DNA from: an uncultured Bacteroidales bacterium
Lineage (GTDB): Bacteria > Bacteroidota > Bacteroidia > Bacteroidales > UBA932
Reading direction: 5' to 3'
DNA length: 22,022 nt
Assembly: GCA_905235775.1 (NCBI GenBank)
Contig: CAJOMY010000011.1
Location: 3,200-25,221, forward strand
Under the pieces are notes generated by a model. It was not told the origin of the DNA and did not search any database. It saw nothing but the letters and a program-made list of their open reading frames with translations. Shown here one piece after another: positions 8,297 to 16,114 of this stretch (positions are counted from its first letter, which is position 1; every line of letters begins with the position of its first letter). The position numbers and the translations under genes are program-made.

Positions 8297-9265
8297 ATGA
8301 TGAGACGAATTGCTGCATACCCGGTCCTGACCGCTTTGTTGCTGACAGCATCCTTCGCAGGTTGCCGTCAGGAAGCGCAGCCCGTGTCCGGGGATGCCAT
8401 CCGCTTCTCGGTCGGGCCCGTAGCGGCCGTCGATATGCAGACCCGGGCGGAAGCACCGCTCCCGACCGAGGAGGATTTCAAGACCAAGACGATAGCGCTT
8501 TACGGTCTGTGCACGCAAGGGACGTCGGAGGAAACCCTGTTCAACGGGTCGACGGTACTCACCTACGACGCCGCCTCGACGCAGTGGACCTACACTCCGC
8601 TCCGCTACTGGACCCGGGGAGGCGTGTACGATTTCCGCGCGATATCTCCCGCCAACCGTGCGTCCACCGGCGGCAGCGCCGCGCAGGTACAGGCCGATTT
8701 CGGCGACGATTATGACCTGATGGTCGCGGCGAGCCACGTCGCCACTCCGCTGGCCTCCACGGCATCCGTCGATCCGGTTGTCCTGACATTCGTCCATGCC
8801 GACGCGGCCGTCCGCTTCGTTTTCAAGAAAGACGCAAACGAGCTCCGGACCTGCCGGATCACGCACTTCCAGGTGGACAACCTGTCCGCCTCCGGCACCA
8901 TGACCTATGCCTGGAATGGCACGGAAGACACCATCTCCTGGACGCCTGGCGCGAAGGAAAACGGGGTATTCGCCTGGACGGCGGCGACGGATGACGACGC
9001 CCTGGAGCTGGCGGACACATACGCGAGCTTCGACGGATGGCACCTGGCCGTCCCGCAGACGTTCGGCGGGGCGACCGTGCGGTTCGTGTACAAGGTTGGT
9101 ACGGACGTCATGAACGCGGTGCTTCCGATCCCGGACGGGACCAAGTGGGAGCCCGGCATGACCTACGAATACCGGATCGACATCGATAAGCTGGCAATCG
9201 GTTTGACCTTTGCCGTGAATCCTTGGGCTGCGACCGAGGTGAACGGGTCTTATACAATCCGATGA
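8297..9265 (+). CDS. Fimbrillin family lipoprotein (Mfa_like_1 type), second of three
   Basis: 322 residues from the first of two adjacent ATG codons (8297 and 8300). The start is chosen because it directly precedes a lipoprotein leader (FAGC, Cys23) and lies 7 nt after the previous stop. The frame is open further upstream, but that part overlaps the previous gene and would bury the signal. The TR pair is at 49-50 ('MQTRA'). Fimbrillin landmarks appear in the same order as in the gene before: 'LRYWTRGGVYDFRAI', 'YDLMVAASH' at about 139, 'LTFVHADAAVRFVF' at about 163, 'HLAVPQTF' at about 249, 'WEPGMTYEYRIDI' at about 285, and a terminal 'FAVNPWAATE'. Inferred surface pilus subunit. Its last bases overlap the next gene (ATGA). 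Confidence 0.88.
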   Translation: MMRRIAAYPVLTALLLTASFAGCRQEAQPVSGDAIRFSVGPVAAVDMQTRAEAPLPTEEDFKTKTIALYGLCTQGTSEETLFNGSTVLTYDAASTQWTYTPLRYWTRGGVYDFRAISPANRASTGGSAAQVQADFGDDYDLMVAASHVATPLASTASVDPVVLTFVHADAAVRFVFKKDANELRTCRITHFQVDNLSASGTMTYAWNGTEDTISWTPGAKENGVFAWTAATDDDALELADTYASFDGWHLAVPQTFGGATVRFVYKVGTDVMNAVLPIPDGTKWEPGMTYEYRIDIDKLAIGLTFAVNPWAATEVNGSYTIR

Positions 9266-10350
9266 CGATGGATGGGAAAAGAATCATAGCGGGATTATGG
9301 CTCGGATGCCTTCTGGCAGCCCCGGGATGCAGGCGTGAGCCCATGCCGGCAGGCGGCGACGGGGCGATCCGCTTCTCCGCCGGCCCCGCGCTGACGGTGC
9401 AGGAAGCCCCCGCCACCAAGTTCGGAGCCATGAAAGAGGGTTTCACCACCGCCGGAGAGACGGTCCGGGTCTATACCCGGCGCAATACCGACGGCAGTCC
9501 CGTGTTCAACGGCGACGCCGTCACCTGGGACGGCAGCGCCTGGAGCTATGACAACATCCGCTACTGGAACTGGACCTCCTCTTCGGATTATTATGACTTC
9601 CTGGCCGTGTACCAGCCGGCCGGCATGGCCATTTCCCCGACATTCGACAACGCTGCGATTCCGCTGCGCCTCTCCGCAAGCTACAACGCGGCGGCGGCCC
9701 AGTACGACCTGATGCTTGCCGGCACGCGCCGGAAGTATGAAGATGAGAACCACCTCAGCCCCGTGTCGCTGGAGTTCCGCCACATGCTCAGTGCCGTGAC
9801 GTTCAAGCTGACCAATCTCTCCAACGCGACGCAGGTCAGGCTGGATGGATACCATTTCGAGAACATCGTCACCCAGGGGACGGCTTCCGTCAGCGCCGAT
9901 TACGACAGCGAGGGCAACCCCGCTTTCGCCTGGTCCGAGACGAGCCGTCAGGCCACCCCGACCGGCGGTTCGGTCAGCGCCAGCGCTGCAGAACTTTCGG
10001 GACGTATCCCGTGGACCGTGGGAACGAACCGGACCAAGACCGTCGACCTCTATGACCTGATGATCCCGCAGAGCCACGAAGGGAAAATCGGTGCGGACGG
10101 ATACCCTGTCCTGGTGGTGGATTATACGCCGATCGGATTCTCCCCCGGCCACGCGGAGATCCTGCTGAAAGACATCCCGGTAACGGGAGGTACGACGCCC
10201 ATTACCGGCTGGGAAGCGGGCACCAAATACTGTTACGAAATCAATATCGATCCGGACGCCGGTGCCAAGGTCCGGGTGATCGTCATGCCCTGGGACGATG
10301 TCCAGGCGGAGACCCCCGGCCTGCTCCTGCCCCCCGATCTGACACTTTGA
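9262..10350 (+). CDS. Fimbrillin family lipoprotein (Mfa_like_1 type), third of three
   Basis: 362 residues from ATG 9262, which overlaps the preceding TGA as ATGA; a second in-frame ATG at 9268 is an alternative start two codons later. The leader ends APGC with Cys23, then CRREPMP. The site at 52-53 is TK ('PATKF'), unlike the TR of the other two fimbrillins in this run. Landmarks: 'IRYWNWTSSSDYYDFLAVY', 'YDLMLAGTR' at about 148, 'LEFRHMLSAVTFKL' at about 170, 'LYDLMIPQS' at about 263, 'WEAGTKYCYEINI' at about 317, and a terminal 'VRVIVMPWDD'. Some proline-rich sequence follows the last strand ('PGLLLPPDL'). It is probably a pilus subunit exported like its neighbours. Confidence 0.88.
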   Translation: MTMDGKRIIAGLWLGCLLAAPGCRREPMPAGGDGAIRFSAGPALTVQEAPATKFGAMKEGFTTAGETVRVYTRRNTDGSPVFNGDAVTWDGSAWSYDNIRYWNWTSSSDYYDFLAVYQPAGMAISPTFDNAAIPLRLSASYNAAAAQYDLMLAGTRRKYEDENHLSPVSLEFRHMLSAVTFKLTNLSNATQVRLDGYHFENIVTQGTASVSADYDSEGNPAFAWSETSRQATPTGGSVSASAAELSGRIPWTVGTNRTKTVDLYDLMIPQSHEGKIGADGYPVLVVDYTPIGFSPGHAEILLKDIPVTGGTTPITGWEAGTKYCYEINIDPDAGAKVRVIVMPWDDVQAETPGLLLPPDLTL

Positions 10351-10352
10351 CC

Positions 10353-11414
10353 ATGAACATGAAGCTTTTGTTGTCCATATCTGTTTCCCTGGCGGCCCTG
10401 GTCCTGCTGACCGGTGTCTCCTGCACGCGGCAGGAGCTGCCTGGCGGCGCCGTGACCATCACCCTGTCCTCCGGCCGGCCGGAGACGCGCGGCGAGGTGG
10501 AGATTGCGGACGGTTCGGAGATCTACAGGGACAGCGGGACCGGCGATCCGGACCTGATCGTGCTGCTCTTCAACGCGGAAGGGAATCTTACCGCCAAGTA
10601 CCCGGACTTCGGCCAGATCGTGTCCAATCCGACGCCCTTCGACCTGATGGTCCGCATTGGCTCGGACACGGACGGAAATCCGATTGCTTCGGGAGACTAT
10701 ACGGTGTATGCCTTGGCCAACACCGCCAAGCTCACAACAGATGGCTGGCCGCTGACCAGCGAGACGATCGCCGGCATCACGAGCCAAGCCCAGGCGGATG
10801 CGTTGCTCTTCAACGCTGCGCCCCCCGCTTCCGTAACGCGGATGCCGCTGGTGGCCAAGGGGTCGCTCAGCGTCGATGCAGAGGGCCGGGGCAACGCGAC
10901 GCTGAACCTGCAGCGTCCCGTGGCCCGGGTGACCGTCCGCTTCGTCAATCAGTATGGAGACGACCTCATCCTGACCCCGTTCAATTTCACGCTGCATGGC
11001 GTGAATCCTGACCGGGGCTACCTCTTCCCGCACACTCCGGACATCCCGGCTGGCATCACGTATGGCGACATATCGCGGAACATCGCGAGTCCGTCGTCCG
11101 CCGTCCTGCCGGACAATACGGATCCTGCCAACCCGGTTTACGAAATCTCCTCCCTGGTCTATCCGGGCGAAGGGCCCTACTCCTGCGCGCTCTCCTTCTC
11201 CATCACAAAGGTCGGGGACAACACGGTAGATCCGGCGCGGGCGTTTGTATACGATAACCTTCCGGTCCACAACCGGCGCGGTGAGGACATTCCCTCCATC
11301 GCCCGCAACCAGAGCCTGGCTGTCACGATTACCATCAGTAAAGGAGAGATGCTCTCCTTCAGCTTCGAAGTGGGCGGATGGACTGAAAAAACCGAAACAG
11401 TCACATTTGATTAG
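10353..11414 (+). CDS. FimA/Mfa1-superfamily pilus subunit lipoprotein
   Basis: 353 residues from ATG 10353, 2 nt after the previous stop. A TTG at 10347 inside that stop and an ATG at 10359 are alternatives. The lipobox is less typical (TGVSC, Cys24), with CTRQELP after it, and a TR pair is at 45-46 ('PETRG'). The body shows a type V pilin N-domain pattern: 'PDLIVLLFNAEG', 'YTVYALANTAKL', 'MPLVAKGSLSV', 'LQRPVARVTVRFVNQ', then 'HGVNPDRGYLFPH'. The C-domain ends in 'LSFSFEVGGWTE'. This layout differs from the three preceding fimbrillins and is closer to the accessory or adaptor subunits of fim/mfa clusters. I infer an adaptor between the shaft and the large adhesin encoded next; the sequence itself does not prove the order. 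Confidence 0.83.
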   Translation: MNMKLLLSISVSLAALVLLTGVSCTRQELPGGAVTITLSSGRPETRGEVEIADGSEIYRDSGTGDPDLIVLLFNAEGNLTAKYPDFGQIVSNPTPFDLMVRIGSDTDGNPIASGDYTVYALANTAKLTTDGWPLTSETIAGITSQAQADALLFNAAPPASVTRMPLVAKGSLSVDAEGRGNATLNLQRPVARVTVRFVNQYGDDLILTPFNFTLHGVNPDRGYLFPHTPDIPAGITYGDISRNIASPSSAVLPDNTDPANPVYEISSLVYPGEGPYSCALSFSITKVGDNTVDPARAFVYDNLPVHNRRGEDIPSIARNQSLAVTITISKGEMLSFSFEVGGWTEKTETVTFD

Positions 11415-11417
11415 ACG

Positions 11418-14400
11418 ATGAGAAATCTGACCCATATAGCTTTCCTTTTCGTTTTGATTAGCGCAAGCGCCTGCATTCGGGAGAACCTCCCGGAGCGTCA
11501 GGTTGTGCCGGAGGGTGCGCCCGTGACCCTGACCATCGGGTTCGGCGCCACGACGCCGACGGAAGTGCATGTGGGCACCAAGGCGGAAGCCGCGGCGGCG
11601 GACGAGACGCGCGTGCACGATCTCTACGTCCTTATTTTTGACAGTAACGGGACCCGCAAATACGGACGCTATTTCAACTACGAACACAAGTGGGACAACA
11701 TGGACCCGCTCCACAGCACCGAGAACGAAAATGAAGGCTGGTATGTCCGGAACAAGACCATCGATGGCACCGTTGACCCCGTGACCGGCCAGGCGGTTGA
11801 AAAGACTGTAGGCGCCGTCAAGATCGCGACCACGGCCCTCTCCAGTTGCACCCTGGTGCTGCTCGCGAACATCTCCAACGCCCTGGTTTCTCTTGGCGAT
11901 GCGGATCCGCTGGACGCGCTCAACGCCGTCGCTTCGCTCAGCGCGCTCCGGGACCTGCCGGTCCGGCTGGAGCAGAATGTCGTCGAGCGCAATAACCTCT
12001 TCCTGATGGCGGGCGAGTACCCCGGCCTGGACATGACCAGCATGCGATGGGACACCTCACCCGCAGCCGATGGCTTTGGCTCCGAGTACCGGGTGACCCT
12101 CTCGCCGCTCGACGCCAAGGTGAAGTTCCGCATCAAGGGCAATCCGGACAACATCTCCGAACTTGTCACGCACAAGTGGACTGTCCACAACGTTCCGTCC
12201 AGTTGTTACCTCTTCCCGACCAACCCGGACACCGGGCGGACCGGCTATTCCGTTCCGTCGGGTGACGGGAATTTCCGCTTCGACGTGGGTCCCGTCTATT
12301 TCGACGGAGAGGATGGGGAATGGAGCACCTTCACTTTCTACATGCTGGAGAGCTGCCTGAGCCCTTCCGTGGAGATTCCGGACCCTTCCGCGCCGGCGTC
12401 TTACTACCTGCGCGAGAAGCAGATCAAGAATGACGCGCCGGGCATTGGCGGCTACACGGAGAACGGCGACTGGCTGTATGCCCCGGCGGACGCTCCGTAC
12501 GTCACCTTCAGCGCATCCATGACGCTCACGTCCGATGGCATTGCCGGCCTGACTGATTGGGGAGAGGAGACCCGGCCCATCGGAGTGACCGGCGAGATGA
12601 GCTACACCGTACATCTGGGTGACTTCACGGGCGACGACGCCAACAACTACGACACGGAGCGCGGGCACTTCTATACCTACGACATCACCCTCAACAACGC
12701 CACCAATCTCTACGCCGAGGTGCACTCCTTCGACACGGGCGGGTCTGAGCTGGAGAATCAGCCAGGCCAGGAAGGCGCCCTGTTGCTCTACAGCGGCGGC
12801 GTGGTCAACTGCGACGCGCACTACGAGTACCGGATGATCGAGTTCTTCTACAATGAAGGGCTGGCGGAAAGGCTGGAGACCGATCCGGACTACCACATCT
12901 TCTCCTGGAACGTCCGGACCCCCTTCACCGGGAACGGCATCCCGGATTGGGACATGACGAAGCACCGCTATGCCGCAGACAGCACGGAGGTGGACTTCCT
13001 ATGGGTGAAATTCGCCGTCAACCTGCTCGAGGACCCTACGAAGACGCCCAAGACCAGCCCCTACAGCGACAAGCGCATCCCGTATCCCGGGAAGACGGCA
13101 TACGACTACAGTTGGTATCCCGGCAAGGAAGGTGACGTCCCGGAACTGTTCGACGTCAACCAGCTGATCAACTATATCTACTACCAGTACGCGCTGAAAC
13201 TGGCTCACGATGCAGACTCTTCGCAGCCGGCCGACATCTTCGACTCCACAGGCAAAATCCGCGTGACCGCCTTCGTGGACGAGTACTACTATGAGTATGA
13301 CCCGTTCACCGGGTCGTTCAATCCGGACCTGTGGCGGAAGTTCGTCAATGCCGAACCGCGTGAGATGCACATCCTGTCCAAGGTCCTGTCCAGCCGCGAC
13401 CAGCAGAGCAGCCTGATCAACGCCAGCCACTCCATCATCCAGCGCTCCATCCAGTCGATCTACAACATCGACGCGCCGGACCTCTCTTCCGTCTGGGGCG
13501 TGGAGTACACGGACGAGATCCGGGAGACAGAAGACGAAAGCGCGAATCCCTGGCGTGGTTGGGATTGGGGTGTGGCCAGCAATACCGCCATCAACAGCTA
13601 TGTCAAGAACGAGGAGAACGGCCGGCTCAATTCCGCGGCGCTCTGGGGGCTGTTCCCGGCGCCGGACGGCGACCATGACGAGTGGACCGATTTCCTCAAC
13701 TACGCCGTCGTCAACAGCGTTCCTGAGCTGAAAGACGACACCCACCGCAAGATGGCCTACTCGTGCCTCACCCGCAACCGCGACAACAACGGCGACGGGA
13801 AGATTGACCACGAAGAGATCCGCTGGTACATGGCCTCCATCAACCAGCTCAAAGGCATGTGGATCGGCAACGGATCATTGTCCACCACCGCGCGTGTCTA
13901 TCAACCTTTCGTTGCCGGGGGGGACTGGCGCGCCCACATCCTCTCGAGCACCTGCAAGGACAACAGCAGTAAGCCCAGGTACCTCGTCGCCGAAGAAGGT
14001 GTTGCAACCGCCGTTTATGGTGACAACTGGATCGGAGGAAATGAGCGCTTGCGCGAATCGGTGCGTTGTGTGCGCAACGTGGGCACCTACACCGTCGGGA
14101 GTATGGCACTCGACATCTCCGGTGCACCTTACGACGTGACTCCGGACAATTATTATACGGTGGAAGAGCTTGTCGATCCTGCCAACCCCGGCAATGTTGA
14201 ATATTCCTCCTATACCCTTCGCTTCCTGCGCCTGGACCCCAAGTCCCTGCGGGAATACACCGACAAGGAGTTGCCTTTCCATGACGAGAAGTCGGCCAAC
14301 AACAGCGTCTATCTGGAACTGCATACCCAAAGCCGCGCCAGCCGGGCCACTGAGACGCCCGATTACCCGGACGTGCCCGCGAATAGTATCTTCCCCGGTG

Positions 14401-16103
14401 AGACGGAGAAGATAGACATGGGCACGATCAACGAGGAGATTACCAACGCAGGCTACAACAGGTTCTGTCCGGCCGGATACCGCCTGCCGAACCAGAAAGA
14501 GCTGGCCGTCATGACCATGGCTCTTCCGAACGATTACTGGAACACCCCCAATCGTGTTCCCTGCCGCACCTACTCCTCCTATGGGTACTATGCGGCCCCC
14601 GGCCAGCAGAAGGAGGAAGGCAAGGAGGCGACCAAACTGGGCTGGGCGTATTCCGGGGACATTCAGCTGGCGGACCGCAACAGCGGCAAGAATACGCAGG
14701 AGTCGACGCGCATCCGCTGTGTGCGGGACGACAATCTCACCGGCACGATCACCGGCCGGATGTATCTGACGCATCTTCGCGTCCAGCCGGGCGAGCAGAC
14801 GACGCTGAACTTCAACTTCTCTTCGTCTGCGGCGGCCTTCCGGTCCGGAACCCTCTACCTGTGCTACAACGACGTGAACGGCCATCTGGTCGAGACGGAG
14901 ATTCCGCTGGCCAGACAGCCGGACGGGCTGCAGTACCGCACGAACCAGCCCTTCACGGTGCCGGATCCCGAGAGCCTGAGCCCGAGTGCGGGCGCTTCGC
15001 CGACCGACATGCGGCTCAAGCTGGTGCTGTCCAATGTCCGGGAAGGCTCCGAGACCACCTTCTACACTTCGTTCACGGTGACCGACGTGGATGTCCAATG
15101 CAGCATGGATCTCCTGGCCGGATCCGACGGAGAACTGGGATTCCCCGTCCGCATCCAGGCCGCGACGAATGGCGATCCCGTGAGATTGACTTCCTTCCGG
15201 TTGTGGTACAGGAAGGGATCGGATGGCGTTTGGCAGCTATACAGGGAGATTTCGGAAGCTGTGGACAAGGTCGATTATACGACGACCGTTTATTTCAAGC
15301 CTGCTTCGCTGGAGGAAGACATCTATTTCTTCAAGGTCCAGGCTGCAACGGAGGAGCACGAAATAACGAGCGCCATGCAGGCGATGGAATTCCTGAAAGT
15401 GAATTATGCTCCGAACCAGGGTGCCGAGACCGCCGAAGGATTCAAGGAATGGAAGGATCCCTGGTGGCAGGAGTACTCGAATGCAAATGGCTGGCTTCAG
15501 TCCCTGGTCGGACAGGTCCCCAATGAATACAAGGATAAAGAGCAGAACTATGTCATTTCCGAGAAATGGAAGGTCAAGGCCATTAATTTGGTCTTTGCGG
15601 ACGGCGACTTCATCGAGACGGACATGGATCTTTCCAACTGCGTCTTTATCGATGCCGGGGAAAAAGATAAGCAGGATCCCGGCCTGGACGAAATCCTTAC
15701 ATTCGGACCGACTTCCGATTTGGACTGGACGGCGCTGACGACGCATTTCTATTATCCTTTACATTCCGGGAATACGGACCGGTTGCGTATCCACTCGCTC
15801 AACAGCAGCGGCGGAGCCGCTCAGATCGATGCTCTAAACTCGTTGACAAGCCTGGTAGTCCGCCTGGACGAAAACGGAATCTCATTGGACGATATCCCGC
15901 TGAACTGGAACAATGTCCAATATAGGGAATCCATGACTGCCTTGCGGAACTCCAGTGTGGTGTACATCGGTTCCGAAGAAGGCGACCACCGTTCGCGCGC
16001 CAGGTACAATTACGTCCGTGTCGTGCGCAAAGATCCGAGCGACGTAGCAAACAATACGAACGGAGGCTTTGACAACAACCCGCAGAATGGCGGCAAGCTA
16101 TAG
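11418..16103 (+). CDS. Giant multidomain fimbrial tip adhesin candidate (DUF4906-like), lipoprotein
   Basis: 1561 residues. Lipobox SASAC (Cys19), CIRENLP tether, TK pair at 54-55. Residues about 60-440 look like a DUF4906-type pilin domain ('VHDLYVLIFDSNG', 'NNLFLMAGEYPG', 'LDAKVKFRI', 'YTYDITLNNATNLYAEV'). A canonical EF-hand loop (DNNGDGKIDHEE) lies at 789-800. Two modules resembling C-type-lectin-fold/DUF1566 domains follow: one from 'EIRWYMASINQLKGMW' to 'VRCVRN' (about 799-885), one from 'CPAGYRLPNQKEL' to 'IRCVRD' (about 1017-1104). Two beta-sandwich-like segments (about 1105-1220 and 1220-1325) precede a C-terminal region (about 1325-1537) whose last part matches the end of the next gene. 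Size, domain mix and place late in the operon suggest the exposed tip. The ligand is unknown. From about 15360 the base composition is visibly less GC-rich than the rest of the gene. Confidence 0.85.
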   Translation: MRNLTHIAFLFVLISASACIRENLPERQVVPEGAPVTLTIGFGATTPTEVHVGTKAEAAAADETRVHDLYVLIFDSNGTRKYGRYFNYEHKWDNMDPLHSTENENEGWYVRNKTIDGTVDPVTGQAVEKTVGAVKIATTALSSCTLVLLANISNALVSLGDADPLDALNAVASLSALRDLPVRLEQNVVERNNLFLMAGEYPGLDMTSMRWDTSPAADGFGSEYRVTLSPLDAKVKFRIKGNPDNISELVTHKWTVHNVPSSCYLFPTNPDTGRTGYSVPSGDGNFRFDVGPVYFDGEDGEWSTFTFYMLESCLSPSVEIPDPSAPASYYLREKQIKNDAPGIGGYTENGDWLYAPADAPYVTFSASMTLTSDGIAGLTDWGEETRPIGVTGEMSYTVHLGDFTGDDANNYDTERGHFYTYDITLNNATNLYAEVHSFDTGGSELENQPGQEGALLLYSGGVVNCDAHYEYRMIEFFYNEGLAERLETDPDYHIFSWNVRTPFTGNGIPDWDMTKHRYAADSTEVDFLWVKFAVNLLEDPTKTPKTSPYSDKRIPYPGKTAYDYSWYPGKEGDVPELFDVNQLINYIYYQYALKLAHDADSSQPADIFDSTGKIRVTAFVDEYYYEYDPFTGSFNPDLWRKFVNAEPREMHILSKVLSSRDQQSSLINASHSIIQRSIQSIYNIDAPDLSSVWGVEYTDEIRETEDESANPWRGWDWGVASNTAINSYVKNEENGRLNSAALWGLFPAPDGDHDEWTDFLNYAVVNSVPELKDDTHRKMAYSCLTRNRDNNGDGKIDHEEIRWYMASINQLKGMWIGNGSLSTTARVYQPFVAGGDWRAHILSSTCKDNSSKPRYLVAEEGVATAVYGDNWIGGNERLRESVRCVRNVGTYTVGSMALDISGAPYDVTPDNYYTVEELVDPANPGNVEYSSYTLRFLRLDPKSLREYTDKELPFHDEKSANNSVYLELHTQSRASRATETPDYPDVPANSIFPGETEKIDMGTINEEITNAGYNRFCPAGYRLPNQKELAVMTMALPNDYWNTPNRVPCRTYSSYGYYAAPGQQKEEGKEATKLGWAYSGDIQLADRNSGKNTQESTRIRCVRDDNLTGTITGRMYLTHLRVQPGEQTTLNFNFSSSAAAFRSGTLYLCYNDVNGHLVETEIPLARQPDGLQYRTNQPFTVPDPESLSPSAGASPTDMRLKLVLSNVREGSETTFYTSFTVTDVDVQCSMDLLAGSDGELGFPVRIQAATNGDPVRLTSFRLWYRKGSDGVWQLYREISEAVDKVDYTTTVYFKPASLEEDIYFFKVQAATEEHEITSAMQAMEFLKVNYAPNQGAETAEGFKEWKDPWWQEYSNANGWLQSLVGQVPNEYKDKEQNYVISEKWKVKAINLVFADGDFIETDMDLSNCVFIDAGEKDKQDPGLDEILTFGPTSDLDWTALTTHFYYPLHSGNTDRLRIHSLNSSGGAAQIDALNSLTSLVVRLDENGISLDDIPLNWNNVQYRESMTALRNSSVVYIGSEEGDHRSRARYNYVRVVRKDPSDVANNTNGGFDNNPQNGGKL

Positions 16104-16108
16104 GAGGG
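16102..16108 (+). promoter_or_regulatory. Strong Shine-Dalgarno ahead of the last operon gene
   Basis: AGGAGGG begins within the stop codon of the preceding gene and ends 6 nt before the ATG at 16115. It fixes that start. It is the only near-perfect ribosome-binding site in the operon, where the other starts rely on overlaps or weak leaders, as is common in Bacteroidetes. Confidence 0.7.
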
Positions 16109-16114
16109 CAGTGT

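Noticed and set aside
10233..11714. 493-codon - strand frame across two pilus genes
   Set aside because: It spans the junction of two well-supported + strand lipoproteins and shows no domain features.
13875..15098. 407-codon - strand frame inside the giant adhesin gene
   Set aside because: The opposite strand encodes recognisable EF-hand and lectin-like motifs in a continuous 1561-residue frame; this frame has no leader or known motif.
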